This document shows positions 55,183-63,637 of a DNA stretch of 64,000 nt, piece after piece (positions within the stretch are counted from its first letter, which is position 1; each line of letters opens with the position of its first letter). Position numbers and translations under genes: made by a program. Source of the DNA: JAFASC01 sp034669505 (lineage in GTDB: Bacteria > Pseudomonadota > Alphaproteobacteria > Rhizobiales > Beijerinckiaceae); the NCBI GenBank assembly GCA_034669505.1, contig JAXDNJ010000027.1, forward strand, positions 1 through 64,000, read 5' to 3'. The notes under the pieces are model-generated. The model did not search any database. It was not told where the DNA came from and was given only the letters and a program-made list of their open reading frames with translations.

Positions 55183-56463
55183 ATGAGCGAACTTACCGCC
55201 GGGCGTCGAAACGGTGGGAGTGACAAGTGTGACGGGATTCCAGTGGACTCGCTGATCACGGCCGCGGCGCGCGCGCTCGCAGCCGGCGATATTCTCGGCG
55301 CGCTGAAGCGGGTCGCGCTGCGCGATGATGCGTCTGCGCTCGCGCTTCGAGGTATCGCGATGGCGCAGCTCGGCGAGCTCGTTCGAGCGAGGGCACTCCT
55401 GGGAAGTGCGGCACGCGCCTTCGGTCCAAGAGAAGCCGTGGCCCGTGCGAGATGTGTCGTCGCCGAGGCCGAGATCGCGCTGGTGTCACGCGACCTGGGC
55501 TGGCGGTCGAAGGCGGTGGACGCGGCGCGCACGACGCTCGAAAAACACGGCGACTGGGTGAATGCCGCGCATGCGCGGCATCTCGAGGTCCGACGTCTTC
55601 TCCTGATCGGGCGTCTCGACGAGGCCGAGCGTGTGCTCGCCGCGCTCGATCCGGCGCCGTTCCCGTCGGCATCGAGGGCCGCTCATGAGCTGGTGGTTGC
55701 CGGTCTCGCGATCCGGCGCCTTAACACGAAGGCGGCGCGCGCTGCACTCGCTCGGGCCGAGCATGCCGCGCGCCACGCCGGTATCCCCGCACTGGCGGCG
55801 GAGGTCGAAAGCGCGTCTCTCGTACTGAACACGCCCGCAGCACGCCTGATTGCGCGGGGCGAGGAACGCCCCCTCCTTCTTCAGGAGGTCGAAGCATTGT
55901 TGGCCTCAAGGGCTCTCGTCGTGGACGCGTGCCGTTACGTCGTGCGGGACGCTGGCACGGTGGTTTCACTCGCGACGCGTCCTGTGTTGTTCGCGCTCGC
56001 GCGCGCGCTGGCCGAGGCGTGGCCCGCAGACGTGCCGAGGGACGCGCTTGTCGCTCGGGCATTCCGAGCCAAGCACGCCGATGAATCGCATCGCGCGCGG
56101 CTGCGGGTCGAAGTCGGCCGGCTTCGGGCGGAACTTCGGACGCTGGTCAGCGTCCGCGCGACGAAGCAAGGCTTCGCGCTGGCGCCGCGTGGCCCCCATG
56201 AGATCGTCGTGTTGGCGCGGCCACTCGAAGAGCAGCATGGGGCGGTACTCGCCTTTCTCGCCGATGGGGAGTCGTGGTCGAGTTCGGCCCTGGCGCTCGC
56301 GCTGGGGACCAGTCCCCGCACGGTGCAGCGGGCGCTGGGCTCGCTTGCTGTCGCGGGCAAGGTGAAGTCGTTTGGCCGCGGGCGGGCGCGTCGTTGGATG
56401 ACCCCGCTCACACCAGGATTCACGACGACCTTGTTACTCCCCGCTCCACTACCGAGCGATTAG
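55183..56463 (+). CDS. Helix-turn-helix protein with an alpha-helical repeat N-terminus
   Basis: 426 residues. Residues 10 to about 270 are alanine/arginine-rich helical repeats resembling TPR-like arrays (ALALRGIAMAQLGELVRARA, ARHLEVRRLLLIGRLDEAER). Near 355-405 a winged-helix-like DNA-binding segment appears (SSSALALALGTSPRTVQRAL, VAGKVKSFGRGRARRWM). ATG at 55183; a TTG three codons upstream is possible. Very high GC and arginine/alanine use differ from the housekeeping genes nearby, suggesting transfer. It likely regulates the divergent DUF899 gene or the next gene. Confidence 0.75.
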   Translation: MSELTAGRRNGGSDKCDGIPVDSLITAAARALAAGDILGALKRVALRDDASALALRGIAMAQLGELVRARALLGSAARAFGPREAVARARCVVAEAEIALVSRDLGWRSKAVDAARTTLEKHGDWVNAAHARHLEVRRLLLIGRLDEAERVLAALDPAPFPSASRAAHELVVAGLAIRRLNTKAARAALARAEHAARHAGIPALAAEVESASLVLNTPAARLIARGEERPLLLQEVEALLASRALVVDACRYVVRDAGTVVSLATRPVLFALARALAEAWPADVPRDALVARAFRAKHADESHRARLRVEVGRLRAELRTLVSVRATKQGFALAPRGPHEIVVLARPLEEQHGAVLAFLADGESWSSSALALALGTSPRTVQRALGSLAVAGKVKSFGRGRARRWMTPLTPGFTTTLLLPAPLPSD

Positions 56464-56497
56464 GGTGGAGGCATGATGGACTAACGAGGATGAAAGC

Positions 56498-57184
56498 ATG
56501 AAGCGATCAGCGGCCGAAATCATCCGTGAGTATGGACCCTTTCCGGGAGCGGACCACGTGCATGGTGTTACGTTTGACGGCCAGCACACCTGGTTCGCAT
56601 CCGGAGACAAGCTGAATGCCTTCGACCCTGCGAGTGGGAAGACGGTGCGCTCAATCGATGTCGCCGCGCATGCCGGAACGGCCTTCGATGGACAACACCT
56701 GTTTCAGATCGCCGAGGACCGCATACAGAAGATCGATCCCCAAACCGGCCATGTCCTCGCGTCGATTCCTGCGCCCGGCGGCGGCGCGGACTCGGGGCTC
56801 GCCTGGGCCGAAGGGACACTGTGGGTGGGGCAGTATCGGGGCCGGAAGATCCATCAGGTCGATCCGCAAACAGGGGCGATTCTGCGCACGATTGAGTCCA
56901 ACCGCTTCGTGACCGGGGTCACCTGGAGCGACGGCGAGCTCTGGCACGGCACGTGGGAAGGTGACGAGAGCGATTTGAGGCAAGTCGACCCTCGAACGGG
57001 AGAGGTCCTGGAGAGGCTTGAAATGCCACCCGGAGTAAGCGTATCGGGGCTTGAGTCCGATGGCGGCGAGCAGTTCTTCTGCGGTGGGGGATCGAGTGGG
57101 AAGGTGAGAGCCGTGCGTCGGCCCAAGCGAGTCTCCGCGGCAAGCCGTGTCCCAGCGCCAGCCAGCGCCGCAAGCGGCGATTAG
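56498..57184 (+). CDS. Beta-propeller-like protein (glutamine cyclotransferase/YncE-like repeats)
   Basis: 228 residues with repeating blades: HGVTFDGQHTWFASGDKLNA, GTAFDGQHLFQIAEDRIQKI, GLAWAEGTLWVGQYRGRKIH, GVTWSDGELWHGTWEGD. Each contains a D-P-x-T-G turn (DPASGK, DPQTGH, DPQTGA, DPRTGE). Four to five blades is short for a full propeller. The last 25 residues (RPKRVSAASRVPAPASAAS) are a basic disordered tail. It follows the HTH gene by 34 bases, so they are probably an operon. No signal peptide, so a cytoplasmic role is likely. Confidence 0.75.
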   Translation: MKRSAAEIIREYGPFPGADHVHGVTFDGQHTWFASGDKLNAFDPASGKTVRSIDVAAHAGTAFDGQHLFQIAEDRIQKIDPQTGHVLASIPAPGGGADSGLAWAEGTLWVGQYRGRKIHQVDPQTGAILRTIESNRFVTGVTWSDGELWHGTWEGDESDLRQVDPRTGEVLERLEMPPGVSVSGLESDGGEQFFCGGGSSGKVRAVRRPKRVSAASRVPAPASAASGD

Positions 57185-57316
57185 CAGATCACCGGTGTGT
57201 ACCGAAAGTTAGATTCGGCCGTCCCGCGGTGCGCCGGGACACAGGGGCCGCGCGTACTTGTCTCCCCCGGCGTTTCCACCGACTTTCCCACCGCTTGACG
57301 GCACGCTACGTTTGCT

Positions 57317-57335
57317 AGAACGTACGGGTCGTTCT
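57317..57335. promoter_or_regulatory. Dyad-symmetric operator candidate upstream of metY
   Basis: AGAACG (57317-57322) and CGTTCT (57330-57335) form a perfect 6-bp inverted repeat with a 7-base spacer, 26 bases before the metY ATG. A TTGACG (57295-57300) could serve as -35. The dyad would cover or follow the -10, fitting a repressor site, possibly TetR-type. I see no SAM-II riboswitch here. Confidence 0.4.
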
Positions 57336-57360
57336 TTATACCGCACGATCGGAGCTGCAC

Positions 57361-58644
57361 ATGGCCGATGCCCTTGCCCCGGGCTTTGCGACCCTCGCTG
57401 TCCATGCCGGCGCGCAGCCGGACCCGGCGACCGGCGCCCGGGCGACGCCGATCTACCAGACGACCTCCTTTGTCTTCGACGATGTGGACCATGCCGCCTC
57501 GCTTTTCGGACTGCAGGCCTTCGGCAACATCTATACCCGCATCACCAACCCGACCAACGCCGTGCTGGAATCGCGCGTCGCTGCGCTCGAAGGCGGAACT
57601 GCAGCGCTGGCGGTCGGATCAGGCCACGCGGCGCAGGTCGTGGTCATGCATGCGCTGATGACACCCGGCGACGAGTTCATCGCCTCGACGAAGCTCTACG
57701 GCGGCTCGATCAACCAGTTCAATCATTCCTACAAAAACTTCGGCTGGAACGTGAAATGGGCCGACCCGGACAACCTCTCGAGCTTCGAACAGGCGGTGAC
57801 GCCGAAAACCAAGGCGATCTTCATCGAGTCGATCGCCAATCCCGGCGGCATCGTCACCGACATCGAGGCGATCGCGGCGATCGCCAAGCGCGCACGCGTG
57901 CCGCTCATTGTCGATAATACGCTCGCCTCGCCGTATCTCATCCGGCCGTTCGACCACGGCGCCGACATCATCGTGCATTCCGCGACGAAATTTCTGGGCG
58001 GTCACGGCAATTCGATCGGCGGCGTCATCGTCGACGGCGGCAAGTTCGATTGGCTGGCGGATAAACGCTATCCGATGATTTCGGCCCCGCGCCCGGAATA
58101 TGGCGGCATGGTTTTGGGCGAGACGTTCGGCAATTTCGGTTTCGCCATCGCCTGCCGCGTTCTGGGCCTGCGCGATCTCGGCCCGGCTTTGTCGCCGTTC
58201 AACGCGTTTCTGATTCTGACCGGCATCGAGACGCTGCCGCTTCGCATGCAGAAGCATTCGGAGAATGCGCTTGCGGTGGCGACACATCTGCAGGGGCACG
58301 AAAAAGTGAAATGGGTGAGCTATCCTGGCCTTGCCGGCGACCGTTACCACAATCTGGCCAAGCGCTATTGCCCGAAGGGCGCCGGCGCGGTGTTCACCTT
58401 CGGCCTCACCGGCGGTTATGATTCGGGCGTTGCGCTTGTCCGCAATCTCAAGCTCTTTTCGCATCTCGCCAATGTCGGCGACACGCGCTCGCTGGTGATC
58501 CATCCCGCGTCGACCACGCACCGGCAATTACTCGACGAGCAGAAGATCGCCGCCGGGGCGGGGCCTGACGTCGTGCGGTTGTCGGTTGGGATCGAAGATA
58601 ATGTCGATTTGATTGCCGATCTCGATCAGGCGCTCGCCACTTAA
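57361..58644 (+). CDS. metY: O-acetylhomoserine aminocarboxypropyltransferase (sulfhydrylase)
   Basis: 427 residues, Cys/Met-metabolism PLP enzyme that makes homocysteine from O-acetylhomoserine and sulfide. N-terminus GFATLAVHAGAQPDPATGAR, the NPTNAVLESRVAALEGG segment and the PLP lysine K210 in HSATKFLGGHG are typical; the C-terminal GDTRSLVIHPASTTHRQL is a MetY hallmark. Cystathionine gamma-synthases are shorter (about 390). A DUF1272 gene follows 16 bases later. The sulfide link fits the sulfate exporter gene nearby only loosely. Confidence 0.94.
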   Translation: MADALAPGFATLAVHAGAQPDPATGARATPIYQTTSFVFDDVDHAASLFGLQAFGNIYTRITNPTNAVLESRVAALEGGTAALAVGSGHAAQVVVMHALMTPGDEFIASTKLYGGSINQFNHSYKNFGWNVKWADPDNLSSFEQAVTPKTKAIFIESIANPGGIVTDIEAIAAIAKRARVPLIVDNTLASPYLIRPFDHGADIIVHSATKFLGGHGNSIGGVIVDGGKFDWLADKRYPMISAPRPEYGGMVLGETFGNFGFAIACRVLGLRDLGPALSPFNAFLILTGIETLPLRMQKHSENALAVATHLQGHEKVKWVSYPGLAGDRYHNLAKRYCPKGAGAVFTFGLTGGYDSGVALVRNLKLFSHLANVGDTRSLVIHPASTTHRQLLDEQKIAAGAGPDVVRLSVGIEDNVDLIADLDQALAT

Positions 58645-58660
58645 ATTTTGAGAGGCGGAC

Positions 58661-58909
58661 ATGCTGCTGCTGAAGCCCGGCTGCGAATGCTGCGACAGGG
58701 ATCTGCCGCCTGAAGCCATAGACGCGATGATCTGCACCTTCGAATGCACCTTCTGCCGCGATTGCGTAGAGACTCGGCTCAATGGCCGCTGCCCGAATTG
58801 CGGCGGCAACTTTTCGGCGCGCCCGATCCGGGCGCCTGCGATGCTGGTGAAATACCCCGCCGCGACGGAGCGGAGGTTTAAGCCGGAGGGGTGTGGCAGG
58901 GCGGCGTAA
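58661..58909 (+). CDS. DUF1272 family zinc-ribbon-like protein
   Basis: 82 residues, DUF1272: LLLKPGCECCDRDLPPEAID, AMICTFECTFCRDCVET and GRCPNCGGNFSARPIR. Eight or more cysteines in CxxC-like pairs suggest binding of zinc. ATG after a GAGAGGCGG stretch. Follows metY by 16 bases and is probably co-transcribed. Function of the family is unknown. Confidence 0.88.
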   Translation: MLLLKPGCECCDRDLPPEAIDAMICTFECTFCRDCVETRLNGRCPNCGGNFSARPIRAPAMLVKYPAATERRFKPEGCGRAA

Positions 58910-58919
58910 GGCAAGTGTC

Positions 58920-58970
58920 ATTCCCGCGAAAGCGGGAATCCAGTCTCTTCCTTCGCGGGTCGGGAATGAG
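58920..58970. repeat. Extragenic palindromic repeat of the ATTCCCGC...GCGGGAAT type
   Basis: ATTCCCGC (58920-58927) and GCGGGAAT (58932-58939) are a perfect hairpin with a GAAA loop; a second, less perfect arm (CTTCGCGGGTCGGGAATGAG, about 58950-58969) pairs back to the start. Elements like this are widespread between genes in many proteobacteria. It lies just after the DUF1272 gene and may end that transcript. Confidence 0.75.
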
Positions 58971-59029
58971 GAGCGATGAAAAATTACATCGCGAAGCACT
59001 TAGACGACGATTTCGTTCCAACATCCCTC

Positions 59030-59062
59030 ATAAAAACGCTGAACTCATACTCTCGTTTTTAT
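59030..59062. promoter_or_regulatory. Perfect 9-bp inverted repeat upstream of the sulfate exporter gene
   Basis: ATAAAAACG (59030-59038) and CGTTTTTAT (59054-59062) with a 15-base spacer, 54 bases before the exporter ATG. It is AT-rich compared with its surroundings. It could be an operator, or a terminator for the metY transcript because of the T5 tract. Unresolved. Confidence 0.4.
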
Positions 59063-59115
59063 CGCTGAATTGCGTAGCTTAGCGCTCGTTAAATTCTGTT
59101 CATGAGCGCCAAAAG

Positions 59116-60585
59116 ATGTCCGACACAACGCTATCGCTCTCGACGCCGAGCCGGCAGGGGCTGACCGAAGATTGGGTCTCGCTCGGGATCGGGCTCTTCG
59201 TCCTGGTCCTCGCGCTCGCGGGAACGGCAGGCCCCGACCTCTTGGGCTGGGTCGTCACGACGTCGGTGTGGACCGACGTCACGCAGGCGCTGGCGCCGGC
59301 AGCAAAATCATATGCATGGGTCGGCGGCGGCGCGAGCTTGCTCGCGACGTATGTCGCGCTGCTCGTTGTCCTCTCGATCGCAGCGGCGGCGCTCGAGGCC
59401 GACGTGAAGCGCTTCGCGCTCGCGTTCACCGCAATCTTCTGGATCGCGTATGCCGCGTGGATCGTCGGCAGCTACGCGCATTTCGCCGCGGTGACACCGG
59501 CGGATTACAAGAAATTCGGCATCGACTGGTCGCTGCGTCTCACCAACGAAGGCGGCTTCGTCTTTGCGCTCATCGCGGGCTTGATCATCGCCAACTTCTT
59601 TCCGCGCTTCGCCGAGTGGCTGAAAGAGGCGGTGCGGCCGGAGCTCTACATCAAAACGGCCATCGTCATTCTCGGCGCGTTCCTGGCGGTGACGATCGCG
59701 GGCCGCTTGAGCTTCGCCTCGTCGATCGTGCTGCGCGGCGTCGCGGCGATCGTCGAAGCCTATCTCATCTACTGGGCCGTGGTTTATTTCGTCGCGCGCA
59801 AATATTTTGGCTTCAACAGGGAATGGGCGGCGCCGCTCGCCTCCGGCATTTCGATCTGCGGCGTCGCGGCGGCGATCGCAACCGGCGGCGCTATCCGCGC
59901 GCGGCCGGTCGTGCCCGTTCTCGTCTCCTCGCTCGTCGTCATCTTTGCAGTCGTCGAAGTGCTGATCCTGCCCTTCCTTGCGCAGACCTTCCTTTATCAC
60001 GAGCCGCTGGTCGCGGCGTCGTGGATGGGACTTGCGGTGAAGACCGATGGCGCCGCGCTCGCCGGCGGCGGCATCACCGAGGCGCTGATCCTCGCCAAGA
60101 ATTCAGCGGAGGGCGTCAATTATCAGCCGGGCTGGGTGCTCGGCACGACCGCGGCGGTGAAAATCTTCATCGACGTGTTCATCGGCATCTGGGCGTTCGT
60201 GCTCGCCTTCATCTGGACGAACTACATCAACGTGCGTCCGGGCGATCGCGCGCGGCCGATCGAGATTTGGCAGCGCTTTCCGAAATTCATCATCGGCTTC
60301 GTGCTGTCCTTCGCCATCGGGCTTTATCTGGCGCTGACAGCATCGCCTGCGGCACTGGCGAAACTGACGCCGGCGATCGGAGAAGCCAACACGTTCCGGG
60401 TGATCTTCTTTATCCTGACCTTCTTCTCGATCGGCGTTCTCTCGAATTTCCGCAAACTTTGGGAAGACGGCATCGGCAAGCTCGCCGCCGTTTATGTCGT
60501 GAGCCTCTTCGGCTTCGTCATCTGGGTCGGGTTGCTGATCTCGTGCATATTCTTCGCCGGCGTCAAACCGCCGCTTGTGAGCTGA
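59116..60585 (+). CDS. YeiH-family putative sulfate exporter
   Basis: 489 residues with about 12 membrane helices. The family core is seen in ALIAGLIIANFFPRF, GISICGVAAAIATGGAIRA and the C-terminal GIGKLAAVYVVSLFG region. YeiH/UPF0324 proteins are called putative sulfate exporters; transport has not been shown for most members. It is longer than E. coli YeiH (about 350) due to an N-terminal set of helices and a loop near 320-360. Followed 11 bases later by a small membrane protein gene. Confidence 0.85.
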   Translation: MSDTTLSLSTPSRQGLTEDWVSLGIGLFVLVLALAGTAGPDLLGWVVTTSVWTDVTQALAPAAKSYAWVGGGASLLATYVALLVVLSIAAAALEADVKRFALAFTAIFWIAYAAWIVGSYAHFAAVTPADYKKFGIDWSLRLTNEGGFVFALIAGLIIANFFPRFAEWLKEAVRPELYIKTAIVILGAFLAVTIAGRLSFASSIVLRGVAAIVEAYLIYWAVVYFVARKYFGFNREWAAPLASGISICGVAAAIATGGAIRARPVVPVLVSSLVVIFAVVEVLILPFLAQTFLYHEPLVAASWMGLAVKTDGAALAGGGITEALILAKNSAEGVNYQPGWVLGTTAAVKIFIDVFIGIWAFVLAFIWTNYINVRPGDRARPIEIWQRFPKFIIGFVLSFAIGLYLALTASPAALAKLTPAIGEANTFRVIFFILTFFSIGVLSNFRKLWEDGIGKLAAVYVVSLFGFVIWVGLLISCIFFAGVKPPLVS

Positions 60586-60596
60586 AGGAGGCAAAC

Positions 60597-60749
60597 ATGT
60601 CGGAAGAGAATTTCAAAACCGCACTTGGCCATGCCGCCTACGAGCCGCTTCTGCCGATCGAGAAGAAGCTCATCGGTTGGAGCCTCGGGTTAGGCGTGAC
60701 GCTGCTGGTGATCTTTGCGGCGCTGAGCCGGTTCTTTCCGGTGGCCTAG
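60597..60749 (+). CDS. Small single-helix membrane protein, 50 residues
   Basis: ATG preceded by a strong AAGGAGG site at 60585-60591, within the end of the exporter gene. The protein has a polar N-terminus (SEENFKTALGHAAYEPLLPI) and one hydrophobic helix (LIGWSLGLGVTLLVIFAALS) near the C-terminus. Close spacing suggests a partner subunit or stabiliser of the exporter. Family not recognised. Confidence 0.7.
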   Translation: MSEENFKTALGHAAYEPLLPIEKKLIGWSLGLGVTLLVIFAALSRFFPVA

Positions 60750-60758
60750 TGACCGAAG

Positions 60759-61832
60759 TCAGCACTTGTGGTGGCGACACCACTCCCGATAATCGCGCTC
60801 GACCGCCGCCGCCGCCGTCTTTGCGCTATCGTATAGCCAGCTGGCGCGTCGGCGCTCGAGGTCAGACATGACCGCCGAGGCATTCGCATCGGCCGCATGG
60901 ATCGCCCCGAGGTCGAAGCCCATCTGCGTTAAGACGAGCCGTTGCAGCTCGAATTCGGGCGCCTCACCCAGTTCCACCTTGCGTGAATCAGGCGCCAAGC
61001 GGCGATAGATAAAACCGTCTTTGACGTCGAGGTAGGGATCGGGCGCCCGATCCATCTGCGTCGCAAGCTGTTTGAAGTACAAAGTCACAGCTTTGTTGTC
61101 GCGGGCCCAATCCCACGCCGATTGGACCAGCGCTTTTGCCTCGCGCACGACCTGGCCGCCGCGCCAATCGGCAACCGCGACATATCGGGGCCGCCCGAGG
61201 CTGCCGCCGCCGGCACTGCGTGTCGCATAGCGTATGTTCTCAGCACCGCTAGGTAAGCGGTTGGCCAGCTCGTGTGCGACTGCCGGGGGAATTGGCTCAG
61301 TGGGCGCCGGATATTTCGCGACTTTTTTCCAGAATTTCCGACGCTCACTGACAGGACAGGCGGTATAGCGGCGCAGCCAGCGGTCTTTTTCATCGAGCAA
61401 AGTAGGGCGCGGCTTGGCAAGCCCCGCCGCATAACCCTCGATGATAGCCGTGGCCGCAGCGCGATGACTCGCTTTCTGCTCCTGTTTACCAGCAAGGCGG
61501 ACGCTGGTCGCCAATCTGACGAGATCGAACGCGTACGGAATGATGGAAGCTTCGTCGAAATCGTTGACGCCCCAGACAAGGCGCCCGTCCTCGTCGCGCC
61601 ACGTCCCGAAATTCTCTGAATGCAAATCGCCTACGGAGAGAACCGCCGGCGTCTTCATCAAATCCGGGAACAGGGTGGGCATCTGCTTTGCCCAACGGAA
61701 ATATGTCGCCCGCAAGAACATGAACGCGCTCTCGCGCATGCGATCGTGCTTCTTCTCGACGTCCCGATTGACAACAGCGCATTGTTTCGCCAGCCAGGCT
61801 TCATAAGCGTCGTTATCGGCAACAAAGGACAT
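60759..61832 (-). CDS. DUF2252 family protein
   Basis: 357 residues. Family features: MRESAFMFLRATYFRWAKQM, VLSVGDLHSENFGTWRDEDG and WGVNDFDEASIIPYAFDLVR, whose HSEN and DFDEA motifs recall the catalytic loop and metal site of kinase-like phosphotransferases; RSAGGGSLGRPRYVAVA follows. ATG at 61832, preceded by purine-rich AGGAGGC-like sequence on the minus strand. Predicted to be a kinase-like enzyme; substrate unknown. Confidence 0.87.
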   Translation of the reverse strand: MSFVADNDAYEAWLAKQCAVVNRDVEKKHDRMRESAFMFLRATYFRWAKQMPTLFPDLMKTPAVLSVGDLHSENFGTWRDEDGRLVWGVNDFDEASIIPYAFDLVRLATSVRLAGKQEQKASHRAAATAIIEGYAAGLAKPRPTLLDEKDRWLRRYTACPVSERRKFWKKVAKYPAPTEPIPPAVAHELANRLPSGAENIRYATRSAGGGSLGRPRYVAVADWRGGQVVREAKALVQSAWDWARDNKAVTLYFKQLATQMDRAPDPYLDVKDGFIYRRLAPDSRKVELGEAPEFELQRLVLTQMGFDLGAIHAADANASAVMSDLERRRASWLYDSAKTAAAAVERDYREWCRHHKC

Positions 61833-61897
61833 TAACAGCCTCCGAAAGGAGGGACAGGCACTGACAACGATCAGGGAGCTTACGCGGTGCCGCGGCC

Positions 61898-63526
61898 TCA
61901 GACCAGCCGGCTCTGCACCACCGCGGCGGCAATGAAGCTCGCAAACAGCGGATGCGGCTCGAACGGCCGCGACTTCAATTCGGGGTGATATTGCACGCCG
62001 ATGAACCAGGGATGGTCGGGGAATTCCACGGTCTCCGGCAAGAGCCCGTCCGGCGACAGCCCGGCGAAATGTACGCCTTTCTCCTCGAGCCGCTGGCGAT
62101 AGGCGGTGTTGACCTCGTACCGGTGGCGATGGCGCTCGGAAATCTGCGTGTCGCCGTAGATCTGCGCGATACGCGAGCCCTCGTTTAGCCGCGCCGTGTA
62201 AGCGCCGAGCCGCATCGTGCCGCCGAGATCGCCTTCGGCCATGCGCCGCTCGAGCTCGTTGCCACGCATCCATTCGGTCATGAGACCGACGACCGGCTCC
62301 TCGCACGGGCCGAACTCGGTCGAGCCCGCGCCTTCGACGCCGGCGAGCGAACGCGCCGCCTCGATCACCGCCATCTGCATGCCGAAGCAGATGCCGAAAT
62401 ACGGCACCTTGCGCTCGCGCGCGAAGCGCGCCGCAAGGATTTTGCCCTCGGTTCCGCGCTGGCCGAAGCCGCCGGGCACGAGAATGCCGTTGACGTGCTC
62501 GAGATGGGCGGCGGGATCGGCCGATTCGAAAACCTCACTTTCGATCCAGTCGAGATTGACGCGCACGCGATTGGCGAGCCCGCCATGGGCGAGCGCCTCG
62601 TTCAGCGACTTATAGGCGTCCTTCAGCCCGGTATATTTGCCGACGACCGCGATGGTCACTTCACCTTCCGGGTTGCGGATGCGCTCCATCACCGCGTTCC
62701 AGCGGCTCATATCCGGCTTCGGCGCAGGCTCGATGCCGAAGGCGGCCAGCACTTCGCGGTCGAGGCCCGCGGCGTGATAGGCGCGCGGCACGTCGTAGAT
62801 CGAATCGACGTCGCGCGCCTCGATGACGGCGCTTTCGCGCACGTTGCAGAAGAGACCGAGCTTCTTCCGCTCGTCCTCAGGGATGCCGCGGTCGGTGCGG
62901 CACAAAAGAATGTCCGGCTGGATGCCGATCGAACGCAGCTCCTTGACCGAATGCTGCGTCGGCTTTGTCTTGAGTTCGCCAGCACTTGGGATGAACGGCA
63001 AAAGCGTCAGGTGAATATAGACGCAATGCCCACGCGGCAGGTCGTTGCCGAGCTGGCGGATCGCCTCGAAGAACGGCAGGCCCTCGATGTCACCGACCGT
63101 GCCGCCGATCTCGATGAGGACGAAGTCCGTACCTTCGTTCCCCTCGAGCACGAATTCCTTGATGGCGTTCGTCACATGAGGGATGACCTGGACGGTTGCG
63201 CCGAGATAATCGCCGCGGCGCTCCTTGGCGATAATCTCCTGGTAGATGCGCCCGGTGGTGATGTTGTCGTCCTTGCGGGCGGGGCGGCCGGTGAAGCGCT
63301 CGTAATGGCCGAGGTCGAGATCGGTCTCGGCGCCATCATCGGTGACGAAGACCTCGCCGTGCTGGTAGGGGCTCATCGTGCCGGGATCGACGTTGAGATA
63401 GGGGTCGAGCTTCCGTAAGCGGACCGTATAGCCCCGGGCCTGAAGCAGCGCCCCGAGGGCTGCCGCCGCGAGCCCCTTGCCGAGCGAAGACACCACGCCG
63501 CCGGTGATGAAAATGTACCGCGCCAT
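61898..63526 (-). CDS. pyrG: CTP synthase
   Basis: 542 residues, makes CTP from UTP, ATP and glutamine. The synthetase domain starts ARYIFITGGVVSSLGKGLAA with LRKLDPYLNVDPGTMSPYQHGEV in pieces; the glutamine amidotransferase domain carries FGICFGMQMA with the nucleophilic cysteine near 380 and the late GVQYHPELKSRPFEPHPLF with His and Glu. Follows secG in the same direction with a terminator between them. Confidence 0.97.
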   Translation of the reverse strand: MARYIFITGGVVSSLGKGLAAAALGALLQARGYTVRLRKLDPYLNVDPGTMSPYQHGEVFVTDDGAETDLDLGHYERFTGRPARKDDNITTGRIYQEIIAKERRGDYLGATVQVIPHVTNAIKEFVLEGNEGTDFVLIEIGGTVGDIEGLPFFEAIRQLGNDLPRGHCVYIHLTLLPFIPSAGELKTKPTQHSVKELRSIGIQPDILLCRTDRGIPEDERKKLGLFCNVRESAVIEARDVDSIYDVPRAYHAAGLDREVLAAFGIEPAPKPDMSRWNAVMERIRNPEGEVTIAVVGKYTGLKDAYKSLNEALAHGGLANRVRVNLDWIESEVFESADPAAHLEHVNGILVPGGFGQRGTEGKILAARFARERKVPYFGICFGMQMAVIEAARSLAGVEGAGSTEFGPCEEPVVGLMTEWMRGNELERRMAEGDLGGTMRLGAYTARLNEGSRIAQIYGDTQISERHRHRYEVNTAYRQRLEEKGVHFAGLSPDGLLPETVEFPDHPWFIGVQYHPELKSRPFEPHPLFASFIAAAVVQSRLV

Positions 63527-63606
63527 GGGAACCGAGACTTAACCTCTTCGAATGCGCTTGGGGAGGGGCCGGAGACGACCCTCCACAAGCGAAGCCTTTT
63601 TCAAAT

Positions 63607-63630
63607 GAAAAAGGGCCGGCGAGCCGGCCC
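63607..63630 (-). terminator. Rho-independent terminator after secG
   Basis: Read leftward: GGGCCGG, CTCG loop, CCGGCCC, then TTTTTC. It starts seven bases after the secG stop, so pyrG is probably transcribed from its own promoter in the 63527-63606 gap. Confidence 0.85.
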
Positions 63631-63637
63631 GTTCGGG

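Noticed and set aside
57185..57360. SAM-II riboswitch before metY
   Set aside because: I could not find the conserved pseudoknot sequence pattern; only a TTGACG element and a short dyad are seen. A covariance search would decide.
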